The translations under genes were made by a program, and so were the position numbers. The notes beneath the pieces are model-generated. The model worked only from the letters and a program-made list of their open reading frames with translations. It was not told where the DNA came from and did not search any database. Positions 1 through 9,784 of a DNA stretch of 64,000 nt are shown in pieces (position 1 is the stretch's first letter; every line of letters begins with the position of its first letter). Source of the stretch: Amyelois transitella. Its lineage: Eukaryota; Arthropoda; Insecta; Lepidoptera; Pyralidae. The stretch lies in assembly GCF_032362555.1 (NCBI RefSeq), contig NC_083535.1:930001-994000 (forward strand). The letters are read 5' to 3'.

Positions 1-1027
1 GAAATCCTTATATGAGGATTCTAGTACTTGTGTCAGGATAAACGGAGCGCACACTGAGTGGTTTAAGATTGAGAAAGGCGTTAGGCAAGGATGTGTTGCG
101 TCACCGTGGCTGTTCAACCTAATTATGGGTAGTTGTTTGACAGATTTGAAAGAGTCTGAAAGTGGATTAAGGATGAATGAGTTACTCATCAAATGTCTGC
201 TCTATGCCGACGATCAGGTTATACTGGCGTCATCAGCGGAGGAGTTACAGGAGATGGTAAACTGTATGCATGAAGTTTTAAAAGAGAAAGGAATGAAAGT
301 GAACGTAAGTAAAACTAAAACACTGGTTTTTGAAATGGAGAAAGAAATGACAGCATGTAATATTTTGATTGGAGAAGAAAAAGTGTAGCAAATGAAAGAG
401 TCTGTATATCTAGGATCAAAGTTTACATCAGATGGCAAGTGTGATAGTGGTATTGAAAGAAGAGTGAACGCGGGGAACATGGTGAATGGAGCTTTGCATG
501 CCTTTATGAGCAGTCAGAAACTATCCATAAAGGCTCGACTGGCTGTGCATTGGGGCGTGTTGGTCCCGACATTAATGTATGGGAGTGAAAGTTGGGTATG
601 GCAAAAGAAGCACGAAAGCAGAATAAATGCAGTGGAAATGAGAGCGTTAAGGAGTATGTTGGGTGTGAAATTGAGTGACCGAATAAGGAACAGCGTGATA
701 AGGGAATGTTGTGATGTGAAAGAAGATGTAGTTACAGGAATAGAAAAGGGTATGTTGAGATGGTTCGATCATATGGAGAGGATGAATGATAACAGGTTGA
801 CCAAGCAGATATACAAGGAGAGTGTGGAGGACAATGTCGGAGTGGGAAGACCTAGACGAACGTATCTTGATCAAATTAAGGACGGACCCGAAACCGCCGA
901 GCTTGCTTGAAGAGAGTTATGAATGTGGAAGAAGCGAAGGAAATATGCAGAGATCGTGGCAAGTGGAAAGAGGTGGTCTCTGCTTACCCCTCCGGGAAAG
1001 AGGCGTGATTTTATGTATGTATGTTCA
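1..1027 (+). mobile_element. LINE-1: RTE-like non-LTR retrotransposon, 5'-truncated, broken ORF
   Basis: Codes for the last part of a reverse transcriptase and its C-terminal region. The catalytic box reads LYADDQVILAS (about 200-235), followed by a thumb-like stretch and a C-terminal region with LMYGSESWVW and AVEMRALRSMLGVKLSDR. The frame is interrupted by a stop at 386-388 and shifts near 885; the original frame then resumes from about 895 and ends [12 protein letters not shown] at 1006-1008. Only a few bases follow before the TATGTATG tail, so the 3' UTR is almost absent. The 5' end lies outside the window. RTE-like assignment is by motif style and the tetranucleotide tail, not by search. 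This copy is dead. Confidence 0.8.
125..1008 (+). pseudogene. Reverse transcriptase pseudogene of LINE-1
   Basis: Decayed coding part of LINE-1. One segment (125-388) contains the FADD/YADD-type catalytic box; a second (392-910) is the same frame after an in-frame TAG. A frameshift near 885 separates the last ~37 codons, which end in a conserved motif ([14 protein letters not shown]) that recurs in many truncated copies in the window. Confidence 0.75.
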
Positions 1028-1221
1028 ATGTTGCTATTACCCTTACAAACTCTAAAGCCTATCGTATAATTGCGAATAAAATTTCCACTGGATTCAATAA
1101 CTTTATGGCGTTTTTTTACGGCACTGTAGATACCAAACATATTCTTTTTTAAATAATGCAGACAATGAGCATTCGTACACGATTTAGATTTAATATAAGT
1201 AGGTATCTATGTATGTTTGTA

Positions 1222-1382
1222 AATTGACGTCCGGTAAAAAATGCTGCAGCGTAGTTTGTTCCGCCGCTTCTTCTACACATGCGCTTTTGAACCGGTAGTA
1301 GATATAATTAGATTTAAGTGATGTGACGTCAATAAGTGATATCGTGTATCAAACTTTGAAAATAAACCTATTCTATTAACAA
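1222..1382 (+). mobile_element. LINE-2 family 3' end, truncated copy
   Basis: Carries the family signature: AATGCTGCAG, a CCGCCGCTTCTTC block, TGACGTCAATAAGTGAT, then AATAAA and TTCTATT repeats. Same 3' UTR type as the long LINE at 11045-14700. Severely 5'-truncated. Confidence 0.7.
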
Positions 1383-1457
1383 AAGTAACAAAAAAAAACC
1401 TTTAGATGTATGATTTCTTCATTTTGACAGAATGTCATAGAAATCCGATGCACTATT

Positions 1458-1706
1458 GTGCCGTGTGGTTCCCGGCACCAATAGAAAAAGAATTACAACA
1501 CTCCATCTCTTTTCCATGAATTTCGTAAAAGGCGACTAGGTGAAAGGCTTATAAACTTAAGATTCTTCTTTTAAACGATGGGCTATCAACTATTTGAATC
1601 TTAATTCTATCATTAAGTCAAACAGCTGAACATGGCTTATTAGCCTTTTCATGACTATTGACTCTGTATACCCCGCAAGGGATATAGACGTGATTATATG
1701 TATGTA
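1458..1706 (+). mobile_element. SINE-A, near full-length
   Basis: Reference copy of the most abundant repeat. It starts with the hairpin-forming GTGCCG..CGGCAC, has the internal marks GATGGGCTA and CTATTTGAATCT, a conserved region derived from TCTTTTCAAGA, and ends TCTGTATACCCCGCAAGGG..GTGATTATATGTATGTA. No tRNA-type A/B boxes are evident. Confidence 0.8.
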
Positions 1707-2027
1707 CTATTTGCAAATGAAAGAGAAACATCGTTTGTATTCAATCTTTTTCTTTTAGTCATTTTTTCTTTTAGACATCATAATACATAACAATCTGATC
1801 TAGGAAAAAGGACAATTTAGTGTCTTAAAAAATTAAAAAATGTGACTTCCTCGTGTAAAGAATCGGATTTTATTTTTATTTTACATCGAATAGGGTATCA
1901 ATATAAGTACAAAAGCTTTTACAAAAAATATAATAACATTAAGTACATCAAATTTGTTATAAAAAATAATGGTGAAACAAAATTTGTATACTAATAAGTA
2001 GCAGTCCTTAGACCACTTATTTCTTTA
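1707..2027. other. AT-rich spacer, no gene seen
   Basis: No coding potential, known repeat or structured element recognised. Confidence 0.5.
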
Positions 2028-2263
2028 CTAGCTATGCCCGCGACTTCGTCCGCGTGGAATAGTTATTTTGGACATCATTGAAGCCCTCAAGGATGAATAA
2101 TTTTTCCCGTTTTTTTTTTCACATTTTCCATAATTTCTTTGCTCCTGCAGCGTGATGTTATATAGCCTTAATAAAAGAATTTTTCAATTCGAACAAGTAC
2201 ATAGTTCCTGAGATTAGCACGTTCAAACAACCAAACTCTTCAGCTTTGTAAAATTAGTATAGA
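2028..2263 (-). mobile_element. Helitron-like element, family A (Lep1-like)
   Basis: Read on the minus strand it starts TCTATACTAAT and ends with a GC-rich hairpin (CGCGGACGAAGTCGCGGGC) and CTAG, the classic non-autonomous Helitron ends. Diverged copy. Confidence 0.65.
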
Positions 2264-2490
2264 TTTATTTTAGTTCTGGTAAGTAAATATTACGTATATT
2301 ATGTAAAGGTACATCAAAATATTAAAGTATTAGCACATTTTACCAAACTGAGTTTACTTAAAACTATGCGTGTATACAACAAAATTAAATATTTCCAATT
2401 AATATGTATTTGGATAGTCTTGACTGACTAATTGCCATTTTAATTGTTCATCTGTATGATTGATAGAGGACCATGCGAAATATAAAGTCG

Positions 2491-2554
2491 AAATACTACC
2501 GCGGCCATCTTCTTCTTGTGTTTGGTAAAAAACAAGATGGCCGCGGTAGTATTT
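2491..2554. repeat. Perfect inverted repeat, 21-bp arms
   Basis: Arms 2491-2511 and 2534-2554 are exact reverse complements, GC-rich (CCGCGGCCATCTT), with a 22-bp spacer in AT-rich DNA. No mobile-element ends recognised. Confidence 0.85.
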
Positions 2555-2605
2555 GATTACATTAGTTTGATTGCTAACCAATGCTGAGACTAAACGCAGT
2601 GAGTA

Positions 2606-2760
2606 TACCTGCACATTTACTGTATTGGTGACTATGATCCAATATGGATTAGGTTCCCCTATAAAGGTCAGACGGGGGTCGCTTTATATAAAAAACTTGA
2701 CTCGCCAAATCTAAGATCGTGGTCATGGGCGGTCTTCGGACTTCTCTCCGGGTGGAGTTT
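2606..2760 (+). repeat. SINE-C copy, diverged
   Basis: Resembles the 57340-57662 repeat: CTGCACATT, CTATGATCCAAT, a GGGGGTCGCTTT block and CTCTCCGG near the 3' end. Confidence 0.4.
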
Positions 2761-2867
2761 AGTTCATGATTGTAACTAAATTAGTGACTACATAATTTTC
2801 ATACAAAATTATTAGTGGTAAACTCGGGGTTTTCGTCTTATTAGTAATAGCAAAAGTATTATCCGTT

Positions 2868-2971
2868 ATTTATGGATGGAGCGAAAGAAGTATGCAGATA
2901 TCGTGGCAAGTAGAAAGATGTAGACACTGCCTACCCTTCCGTGAATGAGACGTGATATTATATGTATATGT
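2868..2971 (+). mobile_element. LINE-1 3' end, truncated copy
   Basis: Contains GATGGAGCGAAAGAAGTATG, CGTGGCAAGT and CTGCCTACCC, then TGATATTATATGTATATG. It is the C-terminal coding end of LINE-1 plus tail. Confidence 0.7.
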
Positions 2972-4047
2972 ATTTCAATTTGCGTTTTATGCGATATAAA
3001 TTCATTTTAAAAAATACCAATTTTATAATATCGGTAAAGCATTATTAGTCTATATTTCAGTACCTTAAAAATAACTATATTGTTTGTGATGCGATAACTC
3101 CCGCGGTGATAATTGAATTGTGATGAAACTTCTGGAGACTACGCGTTAAGAGTCGCCTGTTAAGACTAAATATTCATACAAAATATTTTCGCTTTCATTT
3201 CCAAAGTTGTAGGTATATATTGGACGTGATTGGAATTAACCATAAAAATCTGAATACGTTTCCATATCCAAAATTTTAATACAGAAACAATAAGACCTAT
3301 ATTATGTATATAGATATATGCTCCCTAATTAAACTAAGTCGAAATCTAATATATTGTTATTATAATTCTTTTCCATTCTCTATGGTCTAATAATGTAATG
3401 TATAGAGACTCCCAGTGTGTCGAAGCCCTTATTTGCAAACATCGTCATACTATCTGTTGACCAAAAATGTCTAAGAAAAAGTGTACGAATTAAACGAATA
3501 GAAAAAAATCGTCCGTCCGCTCGAAAATGGATCATACTGTAAAACAATATGGCACACAATACTCAAATATAAATCTCAGTTCGTTCACAATAAACAGAAA
3601 TTAAAGGATTATGTACTTTATTGCATCACATTAAGATTCATTTTTGAATGATATAAATCTTTACAAGTGTCTTGCAAATGCTTTACAATTTGATTTTGTT
3701 CCCGTCTGTAATTCTTGTTATAGTTAATCGAAGTTTGCAAATAAATGCGAAACTACGGCATATGAAAACTATGTAAGTACTTACTTAATCCTAGCTAACA
3801 GACTGTCCAGTCTTAAGTTATTACAATACATCAATAAATAAATAGTACAATTTTCTTCTAGACTCGTAAAAACTAGAACTAATTAGTATTGTCTTAGGTA
3901 TTTAGCATATAGACGCTACAATATTATTAAAACCAAAGAAATTGCAATTATTCTGATTTCTGTGGTTACTGGGAAAGTTCAGGTAAAGGAGGAAGGAAAG
4001 TTTGGTAAAGACCCGTCTTAGTGGAAAACGCTTGTGAATTTGATATT
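2972..4047. other. AT-rich intergenic stretch
   Basis: No coding or repeat signal that I can defend. Confidence 0.5.
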
Positions 4048-4190
4048 TAAAAAAAATATATAAGCTCTTCACTCGCTGTTCCCGCGTTAATTACTCCACT
4101 CCACATGTATACAAAATTCTAAGTTAGACCGATTCAGTGGTTTTAACGTGACAGACAAACAAACACACATTCACATTTATAATATTATGT
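4048..4190 (-). repeat. Diverged Helitron-like fragment
   Basis: On the minus strand reads ATAATATTATAAATGTGAATGTGTGTTTGTTTGTC-like sequence, related to 14872-14990. The terminal hairpin is degraded. Confidence 0.4.
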
Positions 4191-4407
4191 GTAGGTATGT
4201 AAAATTATGTATATTATAAAATGGATAACGGCTATGATAGCAACAAAATGGATAACAAAATACAAATTGTCGCCTCATACTCGTCTAAGCTGTGCTGCAT
4301 ATAATTTGACCTATGTTACAATGAACGTTCATAGGTTAAACACAAAATGATATAGACAAGGTACTAATGGCTGATAAATATGGCAGACCAGCGCCATTGT
4401 AGACCAA

Positions 4408-4413
4408 TTTATT
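4408..4413 (-). terminator. Candidate poly(A) signal of the GOLM-like gene
   Basis: First AATAAA on the minus strand downstream of the stop codon at 4973, giving a 3' UTR of about 560 nt. Position only; no transcript evidence. Confidence 0.3.
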
Positions 4414-4972
4414 TTAAGGGTTATATTACACTAGGCCTCATTTGAACAAGCACTAAGTTTTTAGGAAGACAGGCGAGAGAAGGCTTATAATGGTCAGGGA
4501 CAAAAAAGAAAAAAAGGACGCCTTAAGGTAAAATTCACACTAATGCACCTTTTAAAATATGATATAAACAAAATAAACCTGAGAAACAATAATAATTTTT
4601 AAATTTTTCTTAAATATAAATAAATAGAAATTTAAACAGGACTTATTGGCCAGTTCCCAAAATTAATTCACGAAATATTTGCGTAATGGTATACAAACTC
4701 AACAATAAAAAAATTTATAGTAAATACTTAATTAGATAAACATCAATGATGGAAAAATAAATCATTTTGGCTAGGGCAATCAGAAAAAGTTCTTCCTGAC
4801 CAGGGATCAATCTAGGTTACACTAAACAGGCCATCAATGCTATTCATTGCTTATAGGCAATAAAGGAATTCATTAATTCTACAGTACATTTCCGTGGTAT
4901 CTCAGTGTGGGCAGACCTTCAGTCAGTAAAGCTTTAAATAATAAAAAACAAAGTTACTAGCAGTTCCAGCAC

Positions 4973-5056
4973 TCAGGTCTTCTTCATTTCTTTAAGCAGT
5001 TCGTTGTAATCCTCCCTAACTTTCTTGCATTCGCCCTGAAGGTCTTCGAATTGATT
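4973..5056 (-). CDS. GOLM-like gene, exon 3 (stop codon)
   Basis: Acceptor TTTTCAG|AATCAA; 27 codons then TGA at 4973-4975. Ends KEMKKT. Confidence 0.75.
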   Translation of the reverse strand, partial: NQFEDLQGECKKVREDYNELLKEMKKT

Positions 5057-8000
5057 CTGAAAACAAAAACATTAATAAAATAAATGAGTATGCCTTTAAT
5101 ATATTTATATTATATATGCTGTGTGTTTTTCGGCACTTTACATTAAGACCACTCCATCTCTTTCCCATGGATATTGTAAAAGACGACTAAGGGATATGCT
5201 AATATACTTGTGGTTGTTCTTTTAGGCGATGAGGTAGCAACGTGTCACTATTTGAATCTCAATTCTATCATTTAGCCAAACAGCTGCTGAACGTGGCCTA
5301 TCAGTCTTTTGAAGATTGTTGGCTCTGTCTACCCCGGAAGGGAAATAGACGTGAACATATGTATGTATGTAGTATATACAGTGGGTTGCCAAATTAATAG
5401 GGACAGTCGAAAAATATTGTTTTTTTACACTTTATTGGTCCATAACTAATTAAAAACGTTGTTTTGAGTTATAATTATATTTAATAATATTAGACACACA
5501 TCTTACAAGTAGTTTAAACAAAAAAATAACAGTCTTTGGGTAATTAGAAAATATTAGCAGGTATTACGAAAATGGCAATGAGATATTGCTAATATTTTGT
5601 CACATTTCCTTTAGCCTGAATGAGTGCTTCGATCCGCCTCGGCATACTTTCTATGCACTGTTTGGCACTTTCCTTTATTTTAGGGTTGTGGTGCCACACA
5701 TTTATTAATTTTTCGATCAGTTTTACCTTGGTGGTTATCACTTCCTTGGCAATTTCCGCCTTGGTAATTTCCCATAAGTTTTCGATGGGGTTCATGTCTG
5801 GAGAATTGCCAGGCCAAGGTAAAACTGGTATATTGTGGTCTGCTAAAAATTTTGTTACACTCCTTGCTTTATGGCATGGTGCTGAGTCATGCATGAACAT
5901 GAATTCCTCCCCCTCTGAGAACCATTCCCGGAGTTGCGGCAACAAGCGAGTTTCTAGGACCTGCCTGTATTGGTCCTGTCTCATGGTTCCCTGGACAATG
6001 TAGAGACGCCCAACCCCTTTAGCACTTATGACAGACCATACCATTATTTTAACAGGGTGTTTAACGCGTTCCACAATGCAGTCAGGGTGAAATTTCTCGC
6101 CTGGGCGCCGCCTGACAAAGTTGCTTTTGTCGGCAAGAATCTCAAATGTTGATTCGTCTGAGAAACACACCTGAAAAAAAATATTTATAACTTATATGAA
6201 AATCTTTTTAGATAATATACCATAATATTAATATAAATTATCAATTGACATTAAAACTGACCTTGCTCCAGTCTTCAACACTCATCAGACGGTGTTCACG
6301 AGCCCAAGCAAGTCGTTTCTTCTTCATCGCCTCTGTCAGTCGCGGTTTTTTAGCTGGGCGATGTCCGGTCAGGCCTTCCTCTGCCAACCTACGCTGTACA
6401 GTTCTCTTCGAAACTTGTATTCCAGACTCCTGTACCATCTGGGTTAACAATCCAGCACTTTTCTTCCTGTTTTGCAAACACATATCCCTGATTTTCCTAT
6501 CGGACCGTGGTGTCGTAATCCGTTTTCTTCCGCATTTGCCTTTTCTTTTGGGCAAAAGTGGCTGATCTTGATCCAGATTTATTTTTATTTTATTTACTAC
6601 CGACTTAGAAACACCAGCCAGTTCTGCTATCTTCCTCTGAGAATGACTTGTGTGCAAAAGAAGGGTTTTAACCTCAGATTTTTTTCTTGGAGACAAATCT
6701 ACCCCTCGACCCATAGTGAAAGCTGTAAAAATAAAAAATTAATTAATTTCGTCCTAAAATCAGCCCCAAAATACTTAAGATTTAATAAAAATAAAGTAAT
6801 ACTTACTTGCAGTCAATAATAATTTCACAAAATCACAAAATAACTTTTTAAAATAATTAGTTACTTATTTTACTTTTACACGTGTGAAGGACTGCGCGTC
6901 TCTCCCGATAATAAAATATTTTTACAAAATAAACAAATCCCATAACACTTGAAATTTACTTTCAAGTTGATCTGTAGAGGTGCTGTGAACATAAAAATAC
7001 ATTCCAGGACCACTTACACCACTTGAAATAGCAGTCAAACGCGCCTGAAGAAAAAATATGATAAAAAATGTGACTGTCCCTATTAATTTGGCAACCCACT
7101 GTACATGTATGTATGTATGTATCAAATGTAACAGTACAAGGGATATTTTGGTCAAAGTACCCTAAACCTAGCATGCAGCTAGCATGAGTTACAAAAATAT
7201 TATGCAAGAGTTATAGATGAAGCTGAAGTGATAGGTTGAAAGCTTACTTTATAGAAGGTGAAGCGCAATAGGAGGAAGAGTAGACCAAGAAGAATATAAG
7301 CTAAATTAGAAAATTGCAACAAGAAAACACACAAAATTATTCAAAACAGACATTTCAAAAATTAGTCGTCAGCCGAATCTATGGCGGAACAAAAGAGAGA
7401 GAGGAATGAGATGAGAGTGGTCCTATTCTTTTTTATTGGTGCCAGGAACCTCACGGCAGTTTTCGGTGGCGGCGTTTCATTTGATACTGAATAATTTTAC
7501 CTGGCAGATTGAAGCCTGGTGCTTCATTGCGGCGCAGCTCTCCATGATTTCCTTAAAACGCTCCTTATCTAACTCATTGGCTTTCTGCGTTTCTGTGAGC
7601 AATTTGTCAATCCGATTCTTGTACTCTGTCACCACTGAAAGCAGAATAAGGTAAATTTGTACATTTATAATACAGAAACATAATAATACATACCTTCATA
7701 CATATAATCATGTCTATAAACCCTTGCAGAGCAGACAGAGACAACAGTCTTGAAAAGACTGATAGGTCATGTACAGCTGTTTGGCTTAATGATAAAATTT
7801 ATATTCAAATAGTGACAGATAGCTAGCCCATCGACTAAAAACCAGCATCATTTCATAAGAAGCTTTTTCCGACATTAATGGGAACAAGATGGAGTGGTCC
7901 TATTCTTTTTTTATTGGTGCCACATGTACACAGCACTAATAAAAAAAGCACACATAGATAATAATAGCAGAAAATGCACTATACATCAAAAATTAAGCCA

Positions 8001-8419
8001 TCCAAACAGCTGAACGTGACCTTACAGTCTTTTCAAGATTGTCGGCTCTGTCTACCCTACAAGGGTTATAGACGAGATACATCATCATACCATCCCCAAA
8101 AAAAAAGCCAAACAGACTGACTGGTGACTGACTGCTTTTATAAGGCAGAGAGTATGATAAGTTCCCCTATCTCCTAGGTGAGAGGCAATGTCCTATCGCA
8201 AATGCAAAACTCTTCACAAAATATAAAAAAGAGGGTCATACCATTTAATTGATATTTCACAGATGTCAACTCAGATAAACATCTCTCCCCTGACAAGTGA
8301 ACACTTTTCTCTTGTTGTAAATAATTAAGATACAAATATAAAACAGTAAGAAAGCATAATAAAATGATAAACGCAATGAAATATTTGTCTCTTGCCCGAA
8401 ATATAGGACGAGATATCAT
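4973..8419 (-). CDS. Small type II membrane coiled-coil protein (GOLM1/CASC4-like), complete, 3 exons
   Basis: Exons 8242-8419, 7501-7634 and 4973-5056 (including TGA) join in phase (phase 1, then phase 0) to a 131-aa protein. Residues ~1-13 are basic and polar, ~14-31 are a strong hydrophobic segment (FIAFIILLCFLTVLYLYL), and the rest is a lumen-side amphipathic coiled coil rich in E, K, L and Q. No cleavable signal is apparent, so a signal-anchor (type II) topology is likely. Two spaced Cys near the end (ICQNQF..GECKK) recall the Cys pattern of the GOLM1/CASC4 Golgi proteins, but the protein is far shorter than those families. Function unknown; the family guess is modest, the gene model good. 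The second intron contains a SINE-A and a complete Tc1 element, both spliced out with it. Confidence 0.75.
5119..5378 (+). mobile_element. SINE-A, diverged, tail interrupted by Tc1
   Basis: Recognisable along its length (CCATCTCTTTCCCATGGAT, AAACAGCTGCTGAACGTGG). Its TATGTATG tail is cut by the Tc1 element at 5379 and resumes after 7103. Confidence 0.75.
5589..6170 (-). CDS. Tc1 transposase exon 2
   Basis: 193 codons plus stop; contains the whole DD34E catalytic core. Confidence 0.92.
   Translation of the reverse strand: MCFSDESTFEILADKSNFVRRRPGEKFHPDCIVERVKHPVKIMVWSVISAKGVGRLYIVQGTMRQDQYRQVLETRLLPQLREWFSEGEEFMFMHDSAPCHKARSVTKFLADHNIPVLPWPGNSPDMNPIENLWEITKAEIAKEVITTKVKLIEKLINVWHHNPKIKESAKQCIESMPRRIEALIQAKGNVTKY
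5589..6714 (-). CDS. Tc1-family transposase, 2 exons, intact
   Basis: Exon 1 6262-6714 and exon 2 5589-6170 join across a 91-bp intron (AAG|GTCAGT..TTTCAG|GTG, phase 0) to give 344 aa, the usual Tc1 length. Residues ~1-60 form a helix-turn-helix (RKIAELAGVSKSVVNKI); a second DNA-binding domain and a basic patch (RKRITTPRSDRK) follow. The catalytic triad is D in FSDES, D in MHDSAPCHKA and E in DMNPIENLWE, with 34 residues between the last two. It would cut and paste the element by binding its terminal repeats. The intron contains stops, so unspliced RNA gives only a truncated DNA-binding protein. ATG at 6712-6714 begins MGRGVDLSP. Confidence 0.92.
6262..6714 (-). CDS. Tc1 transposase exon 1
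   Basis: 151 codons, DNA-binding half; ends VEDWSK before donor GTCAGT. Confidence 0.9.
7405..7459 (-). mobile_element. SINE-A 5' fragment
   Basis: Shows CCTATTCTTTTTTATTGGTG and GGAACCTCACGGCA. Only the 5' end of the element; abuts exon 2 of the GOLM-like gene. Confidence 0.6.
7501..7634 (-). CDS. GOLM-like gene, exon 2
   Basis: Acceptor ..TTTCAG|TG, donor CAG|GTAAAA at 7500. Encodes 44 residues of coiled coil. Confidence 0.75.
7698..7923 (-). mobile_element. SINE-A, near full-length
   Basis: All family marks in minus orientation from TACATATAATCA to TTATTGGTGCC, with several substitutions. Confidence 0.75.
7993..8080 (+). mobile_element. SINE-A 3' fragment
   Basis: AAACAGCTGAACGTGACC, TCTTTTCAAGA and TCTGTCTACCC in order; 5' part absent. 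Confidence 0.65.
8242..8419 (-). CDS. GOLM-like gene, exon 1 (start codon)
   Basis: ATG at 8417-8419, encodes the transmembrane anchor; donor G|GTATGACC at 8241, phase 1. Confidence 0.75.
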
Positions 8420-8773
8420 TTTAGAAAATAATTTTCATTATTTAGTGTAAACGAACGAACACTGTATGAATTTACCGAATTAATGAAAACAAGTAATCTT
8501 TTGTTAAGTTAAATTATATTATTTCTTTCTTTTGTTTTGATTCTATTCTAGCCAATTTTTTATCAGCGTAAGTGTCAAAATGTATGTGACATTGACTTTT
8601 TAACTTCTGAGTGATGTATAATTTATATCAATGAAATCGACTCAAAACTTGAAAACCAGAAAAATTTGAGGCCGCAGATTTAATCTTAGATCGACATAAG
8701 TATATGTCTGTAATATGTACATATTGGGCGAATGCATTGGGTTATGTAAGGGCACCACTTATTTATAATTATT

Positions 8774-8852
8774 ATGCTATGTGGTTACAAGTTTCTAAAA
8801 ATGAACCACTCTATCAATTTCCCGTGGATGTCGTAAAAGGCGATATTGCGGT
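8774..8852 (+). mobile_element. SINE-A 5' fragment, degraded
   Basis: TATGTGGTTAC, CCACTCTATC and GGATGTCGTAAAAGGCGAT. Confidence 0.5.
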
Positions 8853-9500
8853 AGCAGTAATACCTATGTGATGTACCAGTAAAAAATATTGTTGCACGTA
8901 GAACACGTAGCATACTCAGCGAGGTTACCCCCACTTCTCACAATTTACCTTAGTATATAAGCTGTTGATTAATCTTAATAAATCATTCTTTCCATAATGT
9001 TAACGGGTCTTTGTGGTTTAATTAACCATCGCCATAGGCGAATAGGAGAGTAACGCATACATTCATCTAATGCAAGTTTTCATGCTAGTCTGATAGTTAA
9101 GACAAAACATAGTGTGTGCCAGCTGTTTTTCTTCCCTTGCAGATTGTAGGAGTCAATTACGAGAAACTTCGGATTATTTTTTTAGGCGATAGGCTGATGT
9201 CTACTTGCGCATCCCGAGCTCCTCTCCAGAGAGGTGAGGTTGCATCAGAGACTAATCCCAGTAGAAAGAAGACAGATTAGGCCTACCCTTATAAAGTTGA
9301 AGACAATTTTCGGGGGATAGTAAGGTCAAGTTTAATACAGTCGGTCCGAGTTGGTACGACCGAGGTCGAATAAAGTCGGTGGCACGCGGCACGCACGAGC
9401 CCGTAGTTTGGTCGTAGTTGGGCCTATTCGGTACAACCGTGAGACGAGTTGTCATTGTCATCGAATCAGAATTATCGATACTACTATCGTTATCGATAAC
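8853..9500. other. Spacer between the GOLM-like gene and the CPT1 leader
   Basis: Includes a stretch near 9200-9440 with short repeat-like pieces; no gene recognised. Probably holds the divergent promoter region. Confidence 0.4.
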
Positions 9501-9784
9501 AGTTGATTCTTTCGTTTCTTGTTGCTTTGCTTTTGCTTGCTCTCGCTCGCTCTCGTCGTATAATACGCACGTAACGTAGCATCAAATTATTTTGTGAAGT
9601 CTTTATTTATTTTAATTTATTGTATTATTGGCATTTATTTACTTAAAAATTAATTATAAGAATTATCTACAATGTTAACTGTGTAAATAAGAAACAAAAG
9701 GTACTTAAAGTACCAGTACCTGAGTAGCGTAACTGCAAATTAAAATTATTTTGTGTTTGGTGCTTTTACTTCATACCGTGTAAG
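9501..9784 (+). promoter_or_regulatory. Candidate 5' non-coding exon / promoter region of CPT1
   Basis: A CT-rich, CG-containing stretch (CTCGCTCGCTCTCGTCG near 9545) leads into a strong donor, AAG|GTAAGT at 9784/9785. It has no long ORF. It could be the untranslated first exon of CPT1, whose start-codon exon has an acceptor at 16196-16197. Inference only. Confidence 0.35.

Larger units (their letters stand above)
5379..7101 (-). mobile_element. Complete Tc1-type DNA transposon (DD34E)
   Basis: A 1,723-bp element bounded by terminal inverted repeats starting CAGTGGGTTGCCAAATTAAT; the first 30 bp match perfectly between the two ends. It is flanked by TA on both sides (5377-5378, 7102-7103), the Tc1/mariner target duplication. 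It holds one transposase gene in two exons with no disabling mutation that I can see. Intact ends plus an intact gene suggest recent arrival and possible activity. Confidence 0.93.

Noticed and set aside
214..480. Minus-strand frame opposite LINE-1
   Set aside because: Mirror of the reverse transcriptase coding strand; no family features.
2399..2614. 71-codon minus-strand frame
   Set aside because: It is created by the inverted repeat at 2491-2554 and has no resemblance to a protein.
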